A DNA stretch of 64,000 nt from an uncultured Lachnospiraceae bacterium (GTDB lineage Bacteria; Bacillota; Clostridia; Lachnospirales; Lachnospiraceae): assembly GCA_902783375.1 (NCBI GenBank), contig CACZQN010000006.1, positions 1-64,000 of the forward strand. Reading direction: 5' to 3'. Positions 44,001-52,006 of this stretch are shown piece after piece. Below the pieces are notes generated by a model. The model had not been told where the DNA came from and did no database searches. It saw only the letters and a program-made list of their open reading frames with translations. How positions within the stretch are numbered: the stretch's first letter is position 1; each line of letters begins with the position of its first letter. A program made the position numbers and the translations under genes.

Positions 44001-44687
44001 CTCTGCCGTGAGGTAGCCAAATGTATTCTTTTTCAGCAGAACGGCATCCTGGACCGGCTTGCCGTTCAGATGGTAATCCATACGATCGCGTCTTGAACTG
44101 AGATAGACCGGTTCCTTGTGCCCGGTTCCGATCAGAAATTCATCCATCGCCCGCTGCCCCGGGAGATTCTTTCGCAGCGTGTCATAGAGAATCTGCTGTT
44201 CCGGCTGATCCTTCAGCAGGGCGGACCGGAATGCGCTGCTCTCAAAGACACGCACCCCTTCTGCCTCATCCATCCCCGCAAACAGCGTGAACGCATACAG
44301 ATCCTGCACCTTCCCGCGTTCCGTCTCAACTTCCGGAACATAGGTCGTGATCTCATAGGGCACATGGGCCTCGCCGAGATCCGTTACCAGAACGATCTCA
44401 CCGGTCACCGGTTTCCCCGGTGCCACACCGTTCGTTCCGGCAGTCACTCTGACGCTGACGGCAGTGTCGGAAAAGGTTGTCGTATCCATCGAGATCAGCA
44501 GATCCTCACAGACCAGATACCCGCGAATGCGCTCCTCCCCTTCCGCCGTAATCTGCAGGGTACACTCCCCGCTCTCTCCTTCCGGCAGTCTGAAAGACAG
44601 CTTCTCCGGAGAAATGACAAGTTTCGGCTTCCGGTACCGGAAGATCTCCCTCCGAAACTTCTCTAACTTTTCTTCCAATGAAAACAC
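41016..44687 (-). CDS. DUF5717 giant helical-repeat protein
   Basis: 1223 residues, the largest protein in the window. Residues 1-110 and about 200-290 look like immunoglobulin-type beta domains (KLVISPEKLSFRLPEGESGE; GYLTAEITAVGDFIALGKTS). From about 300 to 1100 it is almost wholly helical with irregular TPR/HEAT-like pairs (for example YLKAWELMRRAPELFTQL, YSLKKIYEKTDSVDALSA, RILTQMLFSEEIPRDEELE). A final 120-residue alpha/beta segment follows. No signal peptide or membrane helix is seen, so it is cytoplasmic or peripheral. The start is GTG 44687 behind GAAAGG. Its own promoter is at 44741-44769. First gene of the operon with DUF5716 and the TPR protein; the family has no assigned function that I know. 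Confidence 0.78.
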   Translation of the reverse strand: MFSLEEKLEKFRREIFRYRKPKLVISPEKLSFRLPEGESGECTLQITAEGEERIRGYLVCEDLLISMDTTTFSDTAVSVRVTAGTNGVAPGKPVTGEIVLVTDLGEAHVPYEITTYVPEVETERGKVQDLYAFTLFAGMDEAEGVRVFESSAFRSALLKDQPEQQILYDTLRKNLPGQRAMDEFLIGTGHKEPVYLSSRRDRMDYHLNGKPVQDAVLLKKNTFGYLTAEITAVGDFIALGKTSLTQNDFEGNSCEIPITIDPAKSSEKKEEGEIRIRTPRQELVIPVTVNNIFEEKIVLKTSIGNKLRIERLRAYLEILIREEKTGVKLLGERAAFCEETRHASLALSDELPGISEAEILGLVDLAEGRTDLAADRLKKLAAKEENPEETDEERENYLARSQAYQADIVALRTFLVYEVAGARLSQAEKMGDEEESLACQELRRETLDTLREMSERGEGTFLPTWLLLETDYLFAENSARKLEALAKLYDRGVYSPFVYLKAWELMRRAPELFTQLTGFYENVIWFAIEYDLWDDQLMDQYVYLSEMAREDSQIMFYSLKKIYEKTDSVDALSAIIRVLLAMDRIPEEEHGYFRTGIERRVKRTGIYEAYMDTLPEDGSEAVIPEVYTYFRYDNNLPDRKKAYLYADIIRRKQDADGAKRYDAYLTQMQRFAAKQLMTGMMSRRLLPIYLDLLQDDQYFANVAPEIPRVLFFRELTTDLPLMDKAVILSPVWEEEKRLNLTGGGQFIPFADGDQLLFTDTTGKLFAAADYTLSDELFPVGEYAMRLIQTGVDEPAVLAAAIRARGQKAAADENLAAVYPKLLQTDGLRTGYREYLLNEFITYCNRRYETKPLEIYLDHVDFETAGEDLVRAAGRLILQRDLPGLCERVIRNNGLRNVNMKYTRRLLRHHFEEGTEVSEDFLLAAATYLMHHGRVDRESISYLAEHYEGSVKVLTAIFNFADEREMAGVEFAERILTQMLFSEEIPRDEELEPVLYHIFEKCDDAKHRDLSHAFLAFLAYRYLLFDEKISEEFYERMQAESYRAGGEICTYAVLKYLSEKTELDEDEAEYVSFELDKRVPAGILLPFFWNFAGKCAVPSEILDQVPAFWLGDGSDAVQIHFRRRKEMAQGEPAAEDEVTEWMKEICQGIFVRTFLVFDGECVDYRIEAGNGNWSGDKKGVLHFSDQEREESLFKAYNKAVHSGTAEDEKAFLRQKKLVEKLFSS

Positions 44688-44740
44688 CGCCTTTCTACGT
44701 TACCGGCCACAGGACCAGATGACAGAATAATACATCTAAC

Positions 44741-44769
44741 AGTATAGTCATTTCACCGGTAAATCGCAA
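44741..44769 (-). promoter_or_regulatory. Promoter of the DUF5717 operon
   Basis: On the minus strand, TTGCGA (44764-44769), a 17-base spacer and TATACT (44741-44746), 54 bases ahead of the GTG start. Confidence 0.75.
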
Positions 44770-44792
44770 CTACCTGACCAGAAAATTCCATC

Positions 44793-44840
44793 ATAAAAAT
44801 GCCGCAGAGAAGATTCTCTCCTGAAGCTTCTCTGCGGCAT
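44793..44840 (-). terminator. Terminator of purA
   Basis: Perfect 14-bp arms ATGCCGCAGAGAAG (44799-44812) and its complement (44827-44840), followed on the minus strand by TTTTTATGA, 33 bases after the purA stop. Confidence 0.85.
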
Positions 44841-44872
44841 GGATGACATGGAGCATTGCTTACGGTCAAATG

Positions 44873-46153
44873 TTATTTATTTCTGTAGATAATATCGCTC
44901 CGGTTCGGGCCGTTCGATACCATGGTAACCGGGACGCCAAGTTCTTTCTCAATGAACTCGATATAGCCGCGGGTAGCCTCCGGCAGTTCTTCGTAGTTGC
45001 GGATGCCGCGGATATCACACTTCCAGCCCGGCAGCTTCGTGTAGACCGGCTTTGCCTTCGCAAGTTTCGCAGTCACCGGGAAGTCCTTTACGACCTCCCC
45101 GTCGATCTCGTAGCCGATGCAGACCGGAATCTCATCGAGATAGCCAAGCGGATCCAGAACCGTCAGGGCAACTTCTGTAGCACCCTGCATCCGGACACCA
45201 TAGCGGGATGCGACTGCATCGAACCAGCCCATGCGGCGCGGTCTTCCGGTTGTCGCACCGAACTCACCGCCATCACCGCCGCGGCGGCGCAGCTCATCTG
45301 CTTCCTCGCCGAAGATCTCGCTGACAAACTCGCCGGCGCCGACAGCACTGGAATATGCCTTGACAACGCAGATGATGTCCTGGATCTCGTACGGCGGGAT
45401 GCCGGCACCGATGGCACCGTAAGCTGCCAGCGTCGAGGAAGAGGTCACCATCGGATAGATACCGAAATCCGGATCCTTCAGGGTACCAAGCTGTCCCTCA
45501 AGCAGAACCGTCTTGCCGGCCTTCAGTGCTTCCTGCAGGAAGAGCGCTGTATCGCAGACATACGGCTCGATCATATCACGGTACTCAAGCAGCGTCTTCA
45601 GCAGTTCGTCCTGATCAATTGGCGGCTTGTGGTAGAGGTGCTCCAGAAGCACGTTCTTCTGAATCACAACGCGTGCTACCTTCTCCTTCAGAAGCTCTTC
45701 ATCAAACAGCTCCGAAACCTGGAAGCCGATCTTTGCATATTTATCCGAATAGAATGGCGCAATTCCGGACTGTGTGGAACCGAAGGAAGCCTTGCCAAGA
45801 CGTTCCTCTTCGCAGCGGTCCAGGAAGACATGATACGGCATCAGGATCTGCGCGCGGTCCGAAACCAGGATCTTCGGCTTCGGTACGCCCTTCTCCACCA
45901 GGTCGTTGATTTCTTTTACGAGATAAGGGATGTTCAGCGCCACACCGTTGCCGATGATGCTGGTCGTATGGCCATAGAAGACACCGGATGGCAGCAGATG
46001 CAGGGCAAACTTCCCGTAGTCATTGATGATGGTATGGCCGGCATTGCTGCCGCCCTGGAAACGGACAATAATATCGGATGTCTCGGCAAGCATGTCCGTG
46101 ATCTTGCCCTTTCCTTCGTCACCCCAGTTTGCACCGACGATCGCTCTAACCAT
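44873..46153 (-). CDS. purA: Adenylosuccinate synthetase
   Basis: 426 residues, the normal length. The N-terminal GTP site NWGDEGKGKITDML, the IMP-binding FQGGSNAGHTI, the GTGIG-equivalent FSTQSGIAP segment and the C-terminal GPNRSDII are present. It joins IMP and aspartate with GTP hydrolysis in the first committed step to AMP. The ribosome binding site is GGGAGGA, 7 bases before the ATG. It lies downstream of a ROK kinase gene (64 bases) and has its own strong terminator, so it may be transcribed alone or from the ROK gene. No PurR-box or guanine riboswitch was seen ahead of it. Confidence 0.96.
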   Translation of the reverse strand: MVRAIVGANWGDEGKGKITDMLAETSDIIVRFQGGSNAGHTIINDYGKFALHLLPSGVFYGHTTSIIGNGVALNIPYLVKEINDLVEKGVPKPKILVSDRAQILMPYHVFLDRCEEERLGKASFGSTQSGIAPFYSDKYAKIGFQVSELFDEELLKEKVARVVIQKNVLLEHLYHKPPIDQDELLKTLLEYRDMIEPYVCDTALFLQEALKAGKTVLLEGQLGTLKDPDFGIYPMVTSSSTLAAYGAIGAGIPPYEIQDIICVVKAYSSAVGAGEFVSEIFGEEADELRRRGGDGGEFGATTGRPRRMGWFDAVASRYGVRMQGATEVALTVLDPLGYLDEIPVCIGYEIDGEVVKDFPVTAKLAKAKPVYTKLPGWKCDIRGIRNYEELPEATRGYIEFIEKELGVPVTMVSNGPNRSDIIYRNK

Positions 46154-46216
46154 GTGTCGTCCTCCCTAACCTTTCTTTCTGTCCTGCCGCGCGTCAGATG
46201 CGGCATTTACAGTCGT

Positions 46217-47101
46217 TCAGTGATTTGCAGCTTCCTCATATGCCTCGATCCCAAGCTTGATGGCCCCCAGGATTCCCTGGTCGTCATCAAGGCTTGCAGG
46301 CACGATGTAGTGGTCGATGTCAAGAATCTCCGGTGTCTGCAGATATCCGTTCAGATATTCCACGACTTTTGCCCGGATCAGCGGGAACAACTGCTCCTGA
46401 TGCATCACACCACCGCCTAGAATAATCATTTGCGGCGAAACTGTCAAGATAAAATCCACCAATCCCTGTGCAATATAGTCTGCCTCAATCTCCCAGACGA
46501 GCGGATTCTCCTTCAGTTCATGTGCCTTTTTGCCCCAGCGCTTCTCGATCGACGGGCCGCTTGCGAGTCCCTCGAAGCAGTGGTCATGCGACGGGCAGAT
46601 GCAGTTCCCCGGATCATCCTCTCTCTTTGTGATCAGGACATGGCCGGCTTCCGGATGCAGCATCCCATGCACAAGCTTCCCACCGACGGCGATGCCCGCA
46701 CCGATTCCCGTGCCGATGGTCAGATACAGAACCGTATCCAGTCCCTTTGCCTGTCCGTAGGTCATCTCCCCGAGACAGGAACCATTCACATCGCTGTCAA
46801 CCTTTGCCGGGACGCCGAGTGCTTCCTGCATCGTCTTCAGAAGATCATACTGCCTCCAGGCAAGCTTCGGTGTCATCAGAATTCTCCCATAGGTCGCAGA
46901 TCCCAGCTTGACATCAACCGGTCCAAAGCTTGCAACACCGAGTGTATCGATTCCCTGCTCTTTAAACCAGCTGATCATGGCCGGCACCGTCTCTTCCGGC
47001 GTCAGCGTCGGCATCTTCTCTCTTGCAAGAATTTCACCATGCTCATTTCCGATGGCCAGCACCATCTTCGTGCCGCCGGCCTCCAGTGCTCCGATTCTCA
47101 T
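46217..47101 (-). CDS. ROK-family sugar kinase (fructokinase/glucokinase type)
   Basis: 294 residues. MRIGALEAGGTKMVLAIGNE is the phosphate-binding N-terminus. The ROK signature with the zinc site is visible: HPEAGHVLITKREDDPGNCI, then CPSHDHCFEGLASGPSIEKR, giving the H-C-C-C arrangement. The catalytic Asp is in AKVDSDVNGSCLGE. The GALEAGGTK start and DxxGxCxxH-type zinc motif are more like ScrK/GmuE fructokinases than GlcK. It phosphorylates a hexose in the cytoplasm with ATP. Start ATG 47101 follows GGAGGAAGTT; the frame is open to 47140. Confidence 0.88.
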   Translation of the reverse strand: MRIGALEAGGTKMVLAIGNEHGEILAREKMPTLTPEETVPAMISWFKEQGIDTLGVASFGPVDVKLGSATYGRILMTPKLAWRQYDLLKTMQEALGVPAKVDSDVNGSCLGEMTYGQAKGLDTVLYLTIGTGIGAGIAVGGKLVHGMLHPEAGHVLITKREDDPGNCICPSHDHCFEGLASGPSIEKRWGKKAHELKENPLVWEIEADYIAQGLVDFILTVSPQMIILGGGVMHQEQLFPLIRAKVVEYLNGYLQTPEILDIDHYIVPASLDDDQGILGAIKLGIEAYEEAANH

Positions 47102-47157
47102 AACTTCCTCCATAAAGCCCGCAAACCTGCCATACCGCATACCCGCAGCGCAGTTTA

Positions 47158-47661
47158 TCAGTACTTCTTGATCTTTCTTGGTGCTTTGAACTTCATCTTG
47201 TCAAGCATATCCTCATCTGGCTCGAAGATGATCTTCGTCGTCACCCCTGCACGCTCCTCGATCAGCGTGTAGGTCTTCGCATCCTTCGCAAGAGAAGAAA
47301 AGTTCTTTGTCTTCAGTCCTTCTCTGTTATCAAATTCACGCACGTCATCCGATCCGGTCGGTGCAACGACTGCCACATTCTCCAGATCGACACGATACAT
47401 GGTCTTTCTCTTAACACCGCCGCTGATCCGGTCAAAATCAATCTGACCATCGACATAGATGTACTCATACTCCTGTGCCTTCAGCCGCGGAAACATATAG
47501 ATGCAGAAAACCGTCGCCGCAACAGGAATCAGGTACATGAACTGGTTGATCGCCATCAGCGGTATCGTTACGATGATCAGGAGAATCAGACCGATTCTCT
47601 TTAACTTTGCCTGGACAGTGTCCACACACTTGACAGGTACTTCACAATATTGTTCTGACAT
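47158..47661 (-). CDS. Small membrane protein, DUF6106-like
   Basis: 167 residues: a short cytoplasmic start, two adjacent hydrophobic helices (about 22-38 and 42-58) and a C-terminal soluble beta-rich domain (YIYVDGQIDFDRISGGVKRK, then VDLENVAVVAP) that resembles a PH-like domain following a helical hairpin. I associate this layout with DUF6106 from Lachnospiraceae, but the name is uncertain. The ribosome binding site is GGAGGATTATT. It sits between a ROK kinase gene and a secreted protein gene, all in one direction. Function unknown. Confidence 0.6.
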   Translation of the reverse strand: MSEQYCEVPVKCVDTVQAKLKRIGLILLIIVTIPLMAINQFMYLIPVAATVFCIYMFPRLKAQEYEYIYVDGQIDFDRISGGVKRKTMYRVDLENVAVVAPTGSDDVREFDNREGLKTKNFSSLAKDAKTYTLIEERAGVTTKIIFEPDEDMLDKMKFKAPRKIKKY

Positions 47662-47688
47662 AATAATCCTCCATGTTCTACTGTTTCA

Positions 47689-48708
47689 TTATAATTCGTT
47701 TTTATATGTCTCGTACCAATCACGCAGTTCGGAGTAAGTGTTAAAAGCCGAGTTCTTACCATCCGGCATGACGAAAACATAAAACGGTTTCAGAGGACGG
47801 CCATTATAGGTTTCTTCAACCGAGAAAGAAACTCCTTTTTCATACAGATCAACAAGAGTGACTTTTTCACCGATATAATCTTTATATTGCTGCATGTTGG
47901 CTCCACTGAGATCTGCAAGATATACTCTGGCGCTTTCTTTCGTTTTATCTTCCCAATAACTTGGTGTTTTGTAGCAGATAGCAATCTTGAAGCCGTCGCC
48001 GACACCTTGCAGATGTAACCGGTCATAGGTATATTCGGACGGCGTCGTGATCTTTCTGACAACTTTGTTCTGGCTGCAGTCATAAATGCGGATCGTATCT
48101 GTCCCCGGCTCTCTCAGATAGATGTATTGCTGAAAGATGTCTTCAATCAGCGTATTTCCCTTGCAGCCTTTCTTCGTTTTACTGATGACGTCATAGCTGT
48201 AAAGACTACCGGTTTTCTCATCTCCATAGTAATAGTAGATTCTTCCATTACGATAGTTGATAAGGGAAGCTTCCGCAGCGGTTTTTGACTTGAATCCAAA
48301 GAGGCGGGTCTGCTTTCTTGTGCCGGAAAGATTCACACGATAAACATAATGCTTCAGTTTATCGGCGGAATCCTGCACAAAATAGACATCATCATTCACA
48401 AAAATGGCCTCTCGCGGAACGACGTTCGGCTGTGTCTGGAAGAGGTACCTGGCTTTGCCGTCCCTTTCTTTGGAAAAATAGACATAATACCGGCCGTTAT
48501 CCTGTTTTTCAGCCCAGACATAACCAATGTCTGTCATGAGTTCCCCATCTTCGATGATTGGTCCCCGACCGGAGCCATCACTCCAGATCCGATCAACCCG
48601 GGCTACTTTATCCGCAGCAAAGACCTGTACCGTCTCTCTGCCGGAAACCGCAAAGAGTACACCGAAGAGCATTGCGGCTGCCATAAGCAATACCATTTTC
48701 TTATTCAT
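47689..48708 (-). CDS. Secreted protein of unknown function, beta-propeller-like
   Basis: 339 residues with signal peptide MNKKMVLLMAAAMLFGVLFA ending near VFAA. The mature part alternates short strands with Tyr/Asp-rich turns: YVWAEKQDNGRYYVYFSKER, DDVYFVQDSADKLKHYVYRV, NYRNGRIYYYYGDEKTGSLY and FQQYIYLREPGTDTIRIYDC. The pattern suggests a six- or seven-blade propeller of the DUF5050/TolB-like type. Codons are more AT-rich than in neighbouring genes, which may reflect recent acquisition. The ribosome binding site is GGGAGGAGA. It has no clear operon partner beyond the small membrane protein 27 bases downstream. Confidence 0.6.
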   Translation of the reverse strand: MNKKMVLLMAAAMLFGVLFAVSGRETVQVFAADKVARVDRIWSDGSGRGPIIEDGELMTDIGYVWAEKQDNGRYYVYFSKERDGKARYLFQTQPNVVPREAIFVNDDVYFVQDSADKLKHYVYRVNLSGTRKQTRLFGFKSKTAAEASLINYRNGRIYYYYGDEKTGSLYSYDVISKTKKGCKGNTLIEDIFQQYIYLREPGTDTIRIYDCSQNKVVRKITTPSEYTYDRLHLQGVGDGFKIAICYKTPSYWEDKTKESARVYLADLSGANMQQYKDYIGEKVTLVDLYEKGVSFSVEETYNGRPLKPFYVFVMPDGKNSAFNTYSELRDWYETYKNEL

Positions 48709-48782
48709 GGAAAATCTCCTCCCTGATACATGCGCCAGCTATGTTTTCAACAGCAAATAGAACAGCGTGCGCCCTGGTCTGC

Positions 48783-50264
48783 TCAATCATGTGCCAGCAC
48801 CTGCCTGACAGCACCCTGCCATCCATGATACTTCTTGTCACGTGTCTCCGGATCCATCGCCGGTGCGAATTCTCTTCTGCCCATGCGCTCGGCAATGTTC
48901 TTGTCCCAGAAGCCAAGTGCGATGCCGGCAACATATGCAGCACCGATACCGGAAAGCTCTTCCGCATCCGGGATTTGCACGCGGGTTCTTGCGATATCTG
49001 CCTGGAACTGCATCAGATACCCGTTATGGGTCGGGCCGCCGTCCACGCGGAGAGCCTCAATTGCTGTCCCGGCGTCATCCGCCATCGCCTGCAGCACATC
49101 CGTGATCTGGTATGCGATGCTCTCGACACCGGCTCTCACCAGCTCCTTCCAGCCGGTCGTGCGGCTCATACCGATAAATGCTGCCTTTGCATAGGAATCC
49201 CAGTACGGTGCACCGAGGCCGGAGAATGCAGGAACGAGGTACAGCGTATCATCCTGAACGGCCTGTCTTGCAAGTTCTTCTGTCTCGCCCGCATTCCGGA
49301 TCAGCTGCAGGTCATCCTTCAGCCAGGTGATCGAAGCACCGGTGTAATTCAGGTTGCCTTCAAAGACATAATTCACCACACCGTCAATTCCCCAGGCGAT
49401 GGAGGTCACGAGACCATTCTTCGAGACCAGCGGCTTCTCTCCGATATTCATCATGATGGAGGAACCGGTTCCATAGGTGGACTTCACCATTCCCGGTGCA
49501 ACGCAGCCCTGACCGAACAGCGCGCCGTTCGAGTCACCCATCGCAGAGTGGATCGGAATCTCGCTTGTCAGTGTTCCGTCAAAGCTGGTAAACCCGAATT
49601 CCGCATCGGTCGGGACAACCTCTGGCAGCGCATTCATCGGAATGCCGAAGATCTCACAGATCTCCGGATCCCAGGAAAGTGTGTGGATATTGAACAGCTG
49701 GGTTCTTGCAGCATTCGAAAGATCCGTCTTGTAGCTCTTCCCTCCGGTCAGGCGATAGATAAGCCAGGCATCAATGGTCCCAAAGCAAAGTCTGCCCGCA
49801 TCCGCTGCCTCTTTCACGGCAGGAACATTCTCAAGCAGCCATGCAAACTTCGATGCCGGAAAATAAGGAGAAAGATTCATCCCGGTATGCTCTTTGATCA
49901 TCTCAGCATGACCCGCCGCTTCCACGCGGTCACAGATCGCTGCTGCTCTCGCGCACTGCCAGACGACTGCATGTGCCAGAGACTTTCCGGTCTCCCGATC
50001 CCAGGCCACGGATGTCTCACGCTGGTTGCTGATCCCGAGGCCGACAATCTCTTCTGCCTTGATCCCGGTCTGCTCCAGCATCTTCTGCATCAGACTGATG
50101 ACGTTTGCATAGATCTCTTCCACATCATGGGAAACCCAGCCTGCATCCGAGATGATCTGCTGATGCGGCAGATCCAGTCTCTTCACCAGCTTGCCATCTT
50201 CATTGAAAAGCAGCATCTTGGTTCCCTGTGTGCTCTGGTCAATACTGATCAAATATTTGCTCAT
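48783..50264 (-). CDS. glpK: Glycerol kinase
   Basis: 493 residues, a typical FGGY kinase. It starts MSKYLISIDQSTQGTKMLLF with the phosphate loop. GISNQRETSVAWDRETGK is the glycerol-kinase motif, as are VDGGPTHNGYLMQFQADI near the C-terminus and SGIGAAYVAGIALGFW. It converts glycerol to glycerol-3-phosphate with ATP. It has GAGGTGAGAAGAGT before ATG 50264. No glpF or glpD is adjacent; the nearest enzyme gene is a short-chain dehydrogenase about 750 bases upstream. A few FGGY kinases with this look act on other polyols, so specificity for glycerol is likely but not certain. Confidence 0.87.
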   Translation of the reverse strand: MSKYLISIDQSTQGTKMLLFNEDGKLVKRLDLPHQQIISDAGWVSHDVEEIYANVISLMQKMLEQTGIKAEEIVGLGISNQRETSVAWDRETGKSLAHAVVWQCARAAAICDRVEAAGHAEMIKEHTGMNLSPYFPASKFAWLLENVPAVKEAADAGRLCFGTIDAWLIYRLTGGKSYKTDLSNAARTQLFNIHTLSWDPEICEIFGIPMNALPEVVPTDAEFGFTSFDGTLTSEIPIHSAMGDSNGALFGQGCVAPGMVKSTYGTGSSIMMNIGEKPLVSKNGLVTSIAWGIDGVVNYVFEGNLNYTGASITWLKDDLQLIRNAGETEELARQAVQDDTLYLVPAFSGLGAPYWDSYAKAAFIGMSRTTGWKELVRAGVESIAYQITDVLQAMADDAGTAIEALRVDGGPTHNGYLMQFQADIARTRVQIPDAEELSGIGAAYVAGIALGFWDKNIAERMGRREFAPAMDPETRDKKYHGWQGAVRQVLAHD

Positions 50265-50332
50265 ACTCTCTTCTCACCTCTTATGTAGCATTCTTTTTAA
50301 GGCCTTACCCGGATAGGCAAGCGCTCGCTCTT

Positions 50333-50935
50333 TCATTCTGTCAATTCGAACTCAGTGCCATAGTATCTTGTTCCTACCTTCACCAAGATTCTAAAACGAC
50401 CTCTTTTCAATGGACAGTATTTTACATTTCCTATCTCTTCTACTCCATATTTAACATATGTCAATGGTACTTCATATATTTCGGTTTCACCGGGCGCAGT
50501 ATTCCCAGGAATCAAAGCAAATGCAACTCCATTTGGAACATAAATCCATTCGCCAAACACTTTCTGCTCCAGTCTATATTCACAAAGATCAGCGGTAGTC
50601 ACTGGAACCTCGGAATTGTTTTGGATTACAACCTGAGCGAAAACCATCTTGCTATCGACAGGGATCCCTTTTTCAATACCATTATCTTCTTCATTTAATC
50701 CAAGAACATTTACTGAAATGACACTTGAATCTATCTCAACCATTGAATCATCGATGCCATTATACTTTCCAATCGGTCTTAACATCTGATGCACACCTTG
50801 TGAATAGGTATATTCACGACCCCATCGAACTCTCATGAACAGTCGCAATGGAATATTTGTGCAAAAAGAAATATAGCAGGAAGCCAGTCCAAGTAATACT
50901 AAAACAACGATAGTATATGATCTCTTACACATCAT
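50333..50935 (-). CDS. AT-rich membrane-anchored protein of unknown function
   Basis: 200 residues: a single N-terminal membrane anchor (about 7-25) and an outside domain with an immunoglobulin-like middle, SKMVFAQVVIQNNSEVPVTT to NGVAFALIPGNTAPGETEIY, of the kind found in DUF4352/Telomeric-repeat-like extracellular domains. GC content is clearly below that of glpK and the dehydrogenase on either side, suggesting horizontal gain. GAGGGGAAGC precedes ATG 50935. I do not recognise a specific function. Confidence 0.6.
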   Translation of the reverse strand: MMCKRSYTIVVLVLLGLASCYISFCTNIPLRLFMRVRWGREYTYSQGVHQMLRPIGKYNGIDDSMVEIDSSVISVNVLGLNEEDNGIEKGIPVDSKMVFAQVVIQNNSEVPVTTADLCEYRLEQKVFGEWIYVPNGVAFALIPGNTAPGETEIYEVPLTYVKYGVEEIGNVKYCPLKRGRFRILVKVGTRYYGTEFELTE

Positions 50936-50957
50936 TAAGCTTCCCCTCTAGCTCATC

Positions 50958-51005
50958 TTACAATCATATATGGAGCTGCTGTCCTGTATCACACAGCAGC
51001 TCCAT
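50958..51005 (-). terminator. Terminator of the short-chain dehydrogenase gene
   Basis: Perfect 12-bp arms ATGGAGCTGCTG (50970-50981) and its complement (50994-51005), nine bases after the SDR stop. The minus-strand tail ATATGATTGTAAG is only weakly U-rich. Confidence 0.65.
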
Positions 51006-51014
51006 CATTCTACA

Positions 51015-51794
51015 TCAATAGATCGTAAATCCTCCGTCTACGACCAGGTCCTCACCGGTGATCATGTTCGATTCCGCTGTCGACAGGAACAGAACCGCTG
51101 CTGCGATCTCATCGGTTTCTGCAAAACGGTGTGCCGGGATCTTCTCGATCATATCGGTCTTCACCTTGCCCTGCCATGCCTTCTCACCCATGTAGGTATT
51201 CACGACAGTCGGTGCAACGCCGTTGACGTTGATGCCGTACTCTGCCCACTCCAGTGCGCAGACCTTGATCATCCCGACAAGAGCAGCCTTGCTCATGGTG
51301 TAGCCGACATGCTTATTGATCGCAATGAAATCTGCCTGGCTGGTCACGCAGACAATCTTGCCGCCTTTGCCCTGGGCAATCATCTGGTTTGCAACTGCCT
51401 TGCAGACACGGAAGACACCGATGGCATTGATATTGATATGCTTCTCAACGATGGCAATATCGATCTCATTCGCTCTGTAGAGATCCACGAAACCAGGCAT
51501 TGCCGCCAGAACGTTGATTTCTCCGAATGTCTCAACGGTCTTCTTGACCAGGTTTTCTACACTCTCATCACTGGTTACATCACACTGAATCCCGATGGCT
51601 TCACAGCCGGTATCCTTTGCGATCGCCTCTGCTACTTCCGGGCAGTTGTCCTTGCAGTCGGCAATGACAATCTTTGCACCCTTCGCCGCGTACATTCTTG
51701 CAGTTGCTTCACCAATTCCGCCTGCACCGCCGACAACAATCGCGACCTTACCGGTCATATCAAATGTTCCTGTCACTTTCTGATAGTTAATCAT
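51015..51794 (-). CDS. Short-chain dehydrogenase/reductase
   Basis: 259 residues, classical SDR. The cofactor motif is VVGGAGGIGEATARM (TGxxxGxG variant with G in place of T). IADCKDN after strand 2 carries an Asp favouring NAD over NADP. The catalytic Ser is in CVTSQADF and the YxxxK pair in GYTMSKAAL. The substrate loop ends VVNTYMGEKAW and the C-terminus GEDLVVDGGFTIY is typical. It oxidises or reduces a polyol, sugar or hydroxy acid in the cytoplasm. It is transcribed from its own promoter (51869-51897). Sharing the neighbourhood with glycerol kinase hints at polyol metabolism. Confidence 0.9.
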   Translation of the reverse strand: MINYQKVTGTFDMTGKVAIVVGGAGGIGEATARMYAAKGAKIVIADCKDNCPEVAEAIAKDTGCEAIGIQCDVTSDESVENLVKKTVETFGEINVLAAMPGFVDLYRANEIDIAIVEKHININAIGVFRVCKAVANQMIAQGKGGKIVCVTSQADFIAINKHVGYTMSKAALVGMIKVCALEWAEYGINVNGVAPTVVNTYMGEKAWQGKVKTDMIEKIPAHRFAETDEIAAAVLFLSTAESNMITGEDLVVDGGFTIY

Positions 51795-51868
51795 AGCCTC
51801 TTCTCCTTTTTTTCATACCAGCCGCGGCGTAAAACCGCTGGCCCCAAATGAAACCCCATAGCAAGATA

Positions 51869-51897
51869 ATTATAACCGACCCCATACCGTATGTAAA
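51869..51897 (-). promoter_or_regulatory. Promoter of the short-chain dehydrogenase
   Basis: On the minus strand, TTTACA (51892-51897), a 17-base spacer and TATAAT (51869-51874), 75 bases upstream of ATG 51794. Confidence 0.75.
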
Positions 51898-52006
51898 GGT
51901 GCGAAAATCTCAAAATCCTGTGAACTCCATCTTTTCAGATCCGGTCCCGGTATGTTAAAATAGCAGGCGTACAAGATTGATTCTGTTACACACGGAGGGT
52001 TTCACG

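Noticed and set aside
46154-46216. A small TGCCGC/GCGGCA hairpin between the ROK kinase and purA
   Set aside because: The stem is only six base pairs and has no U-tract, too weak to call a terminator or riboswitch.
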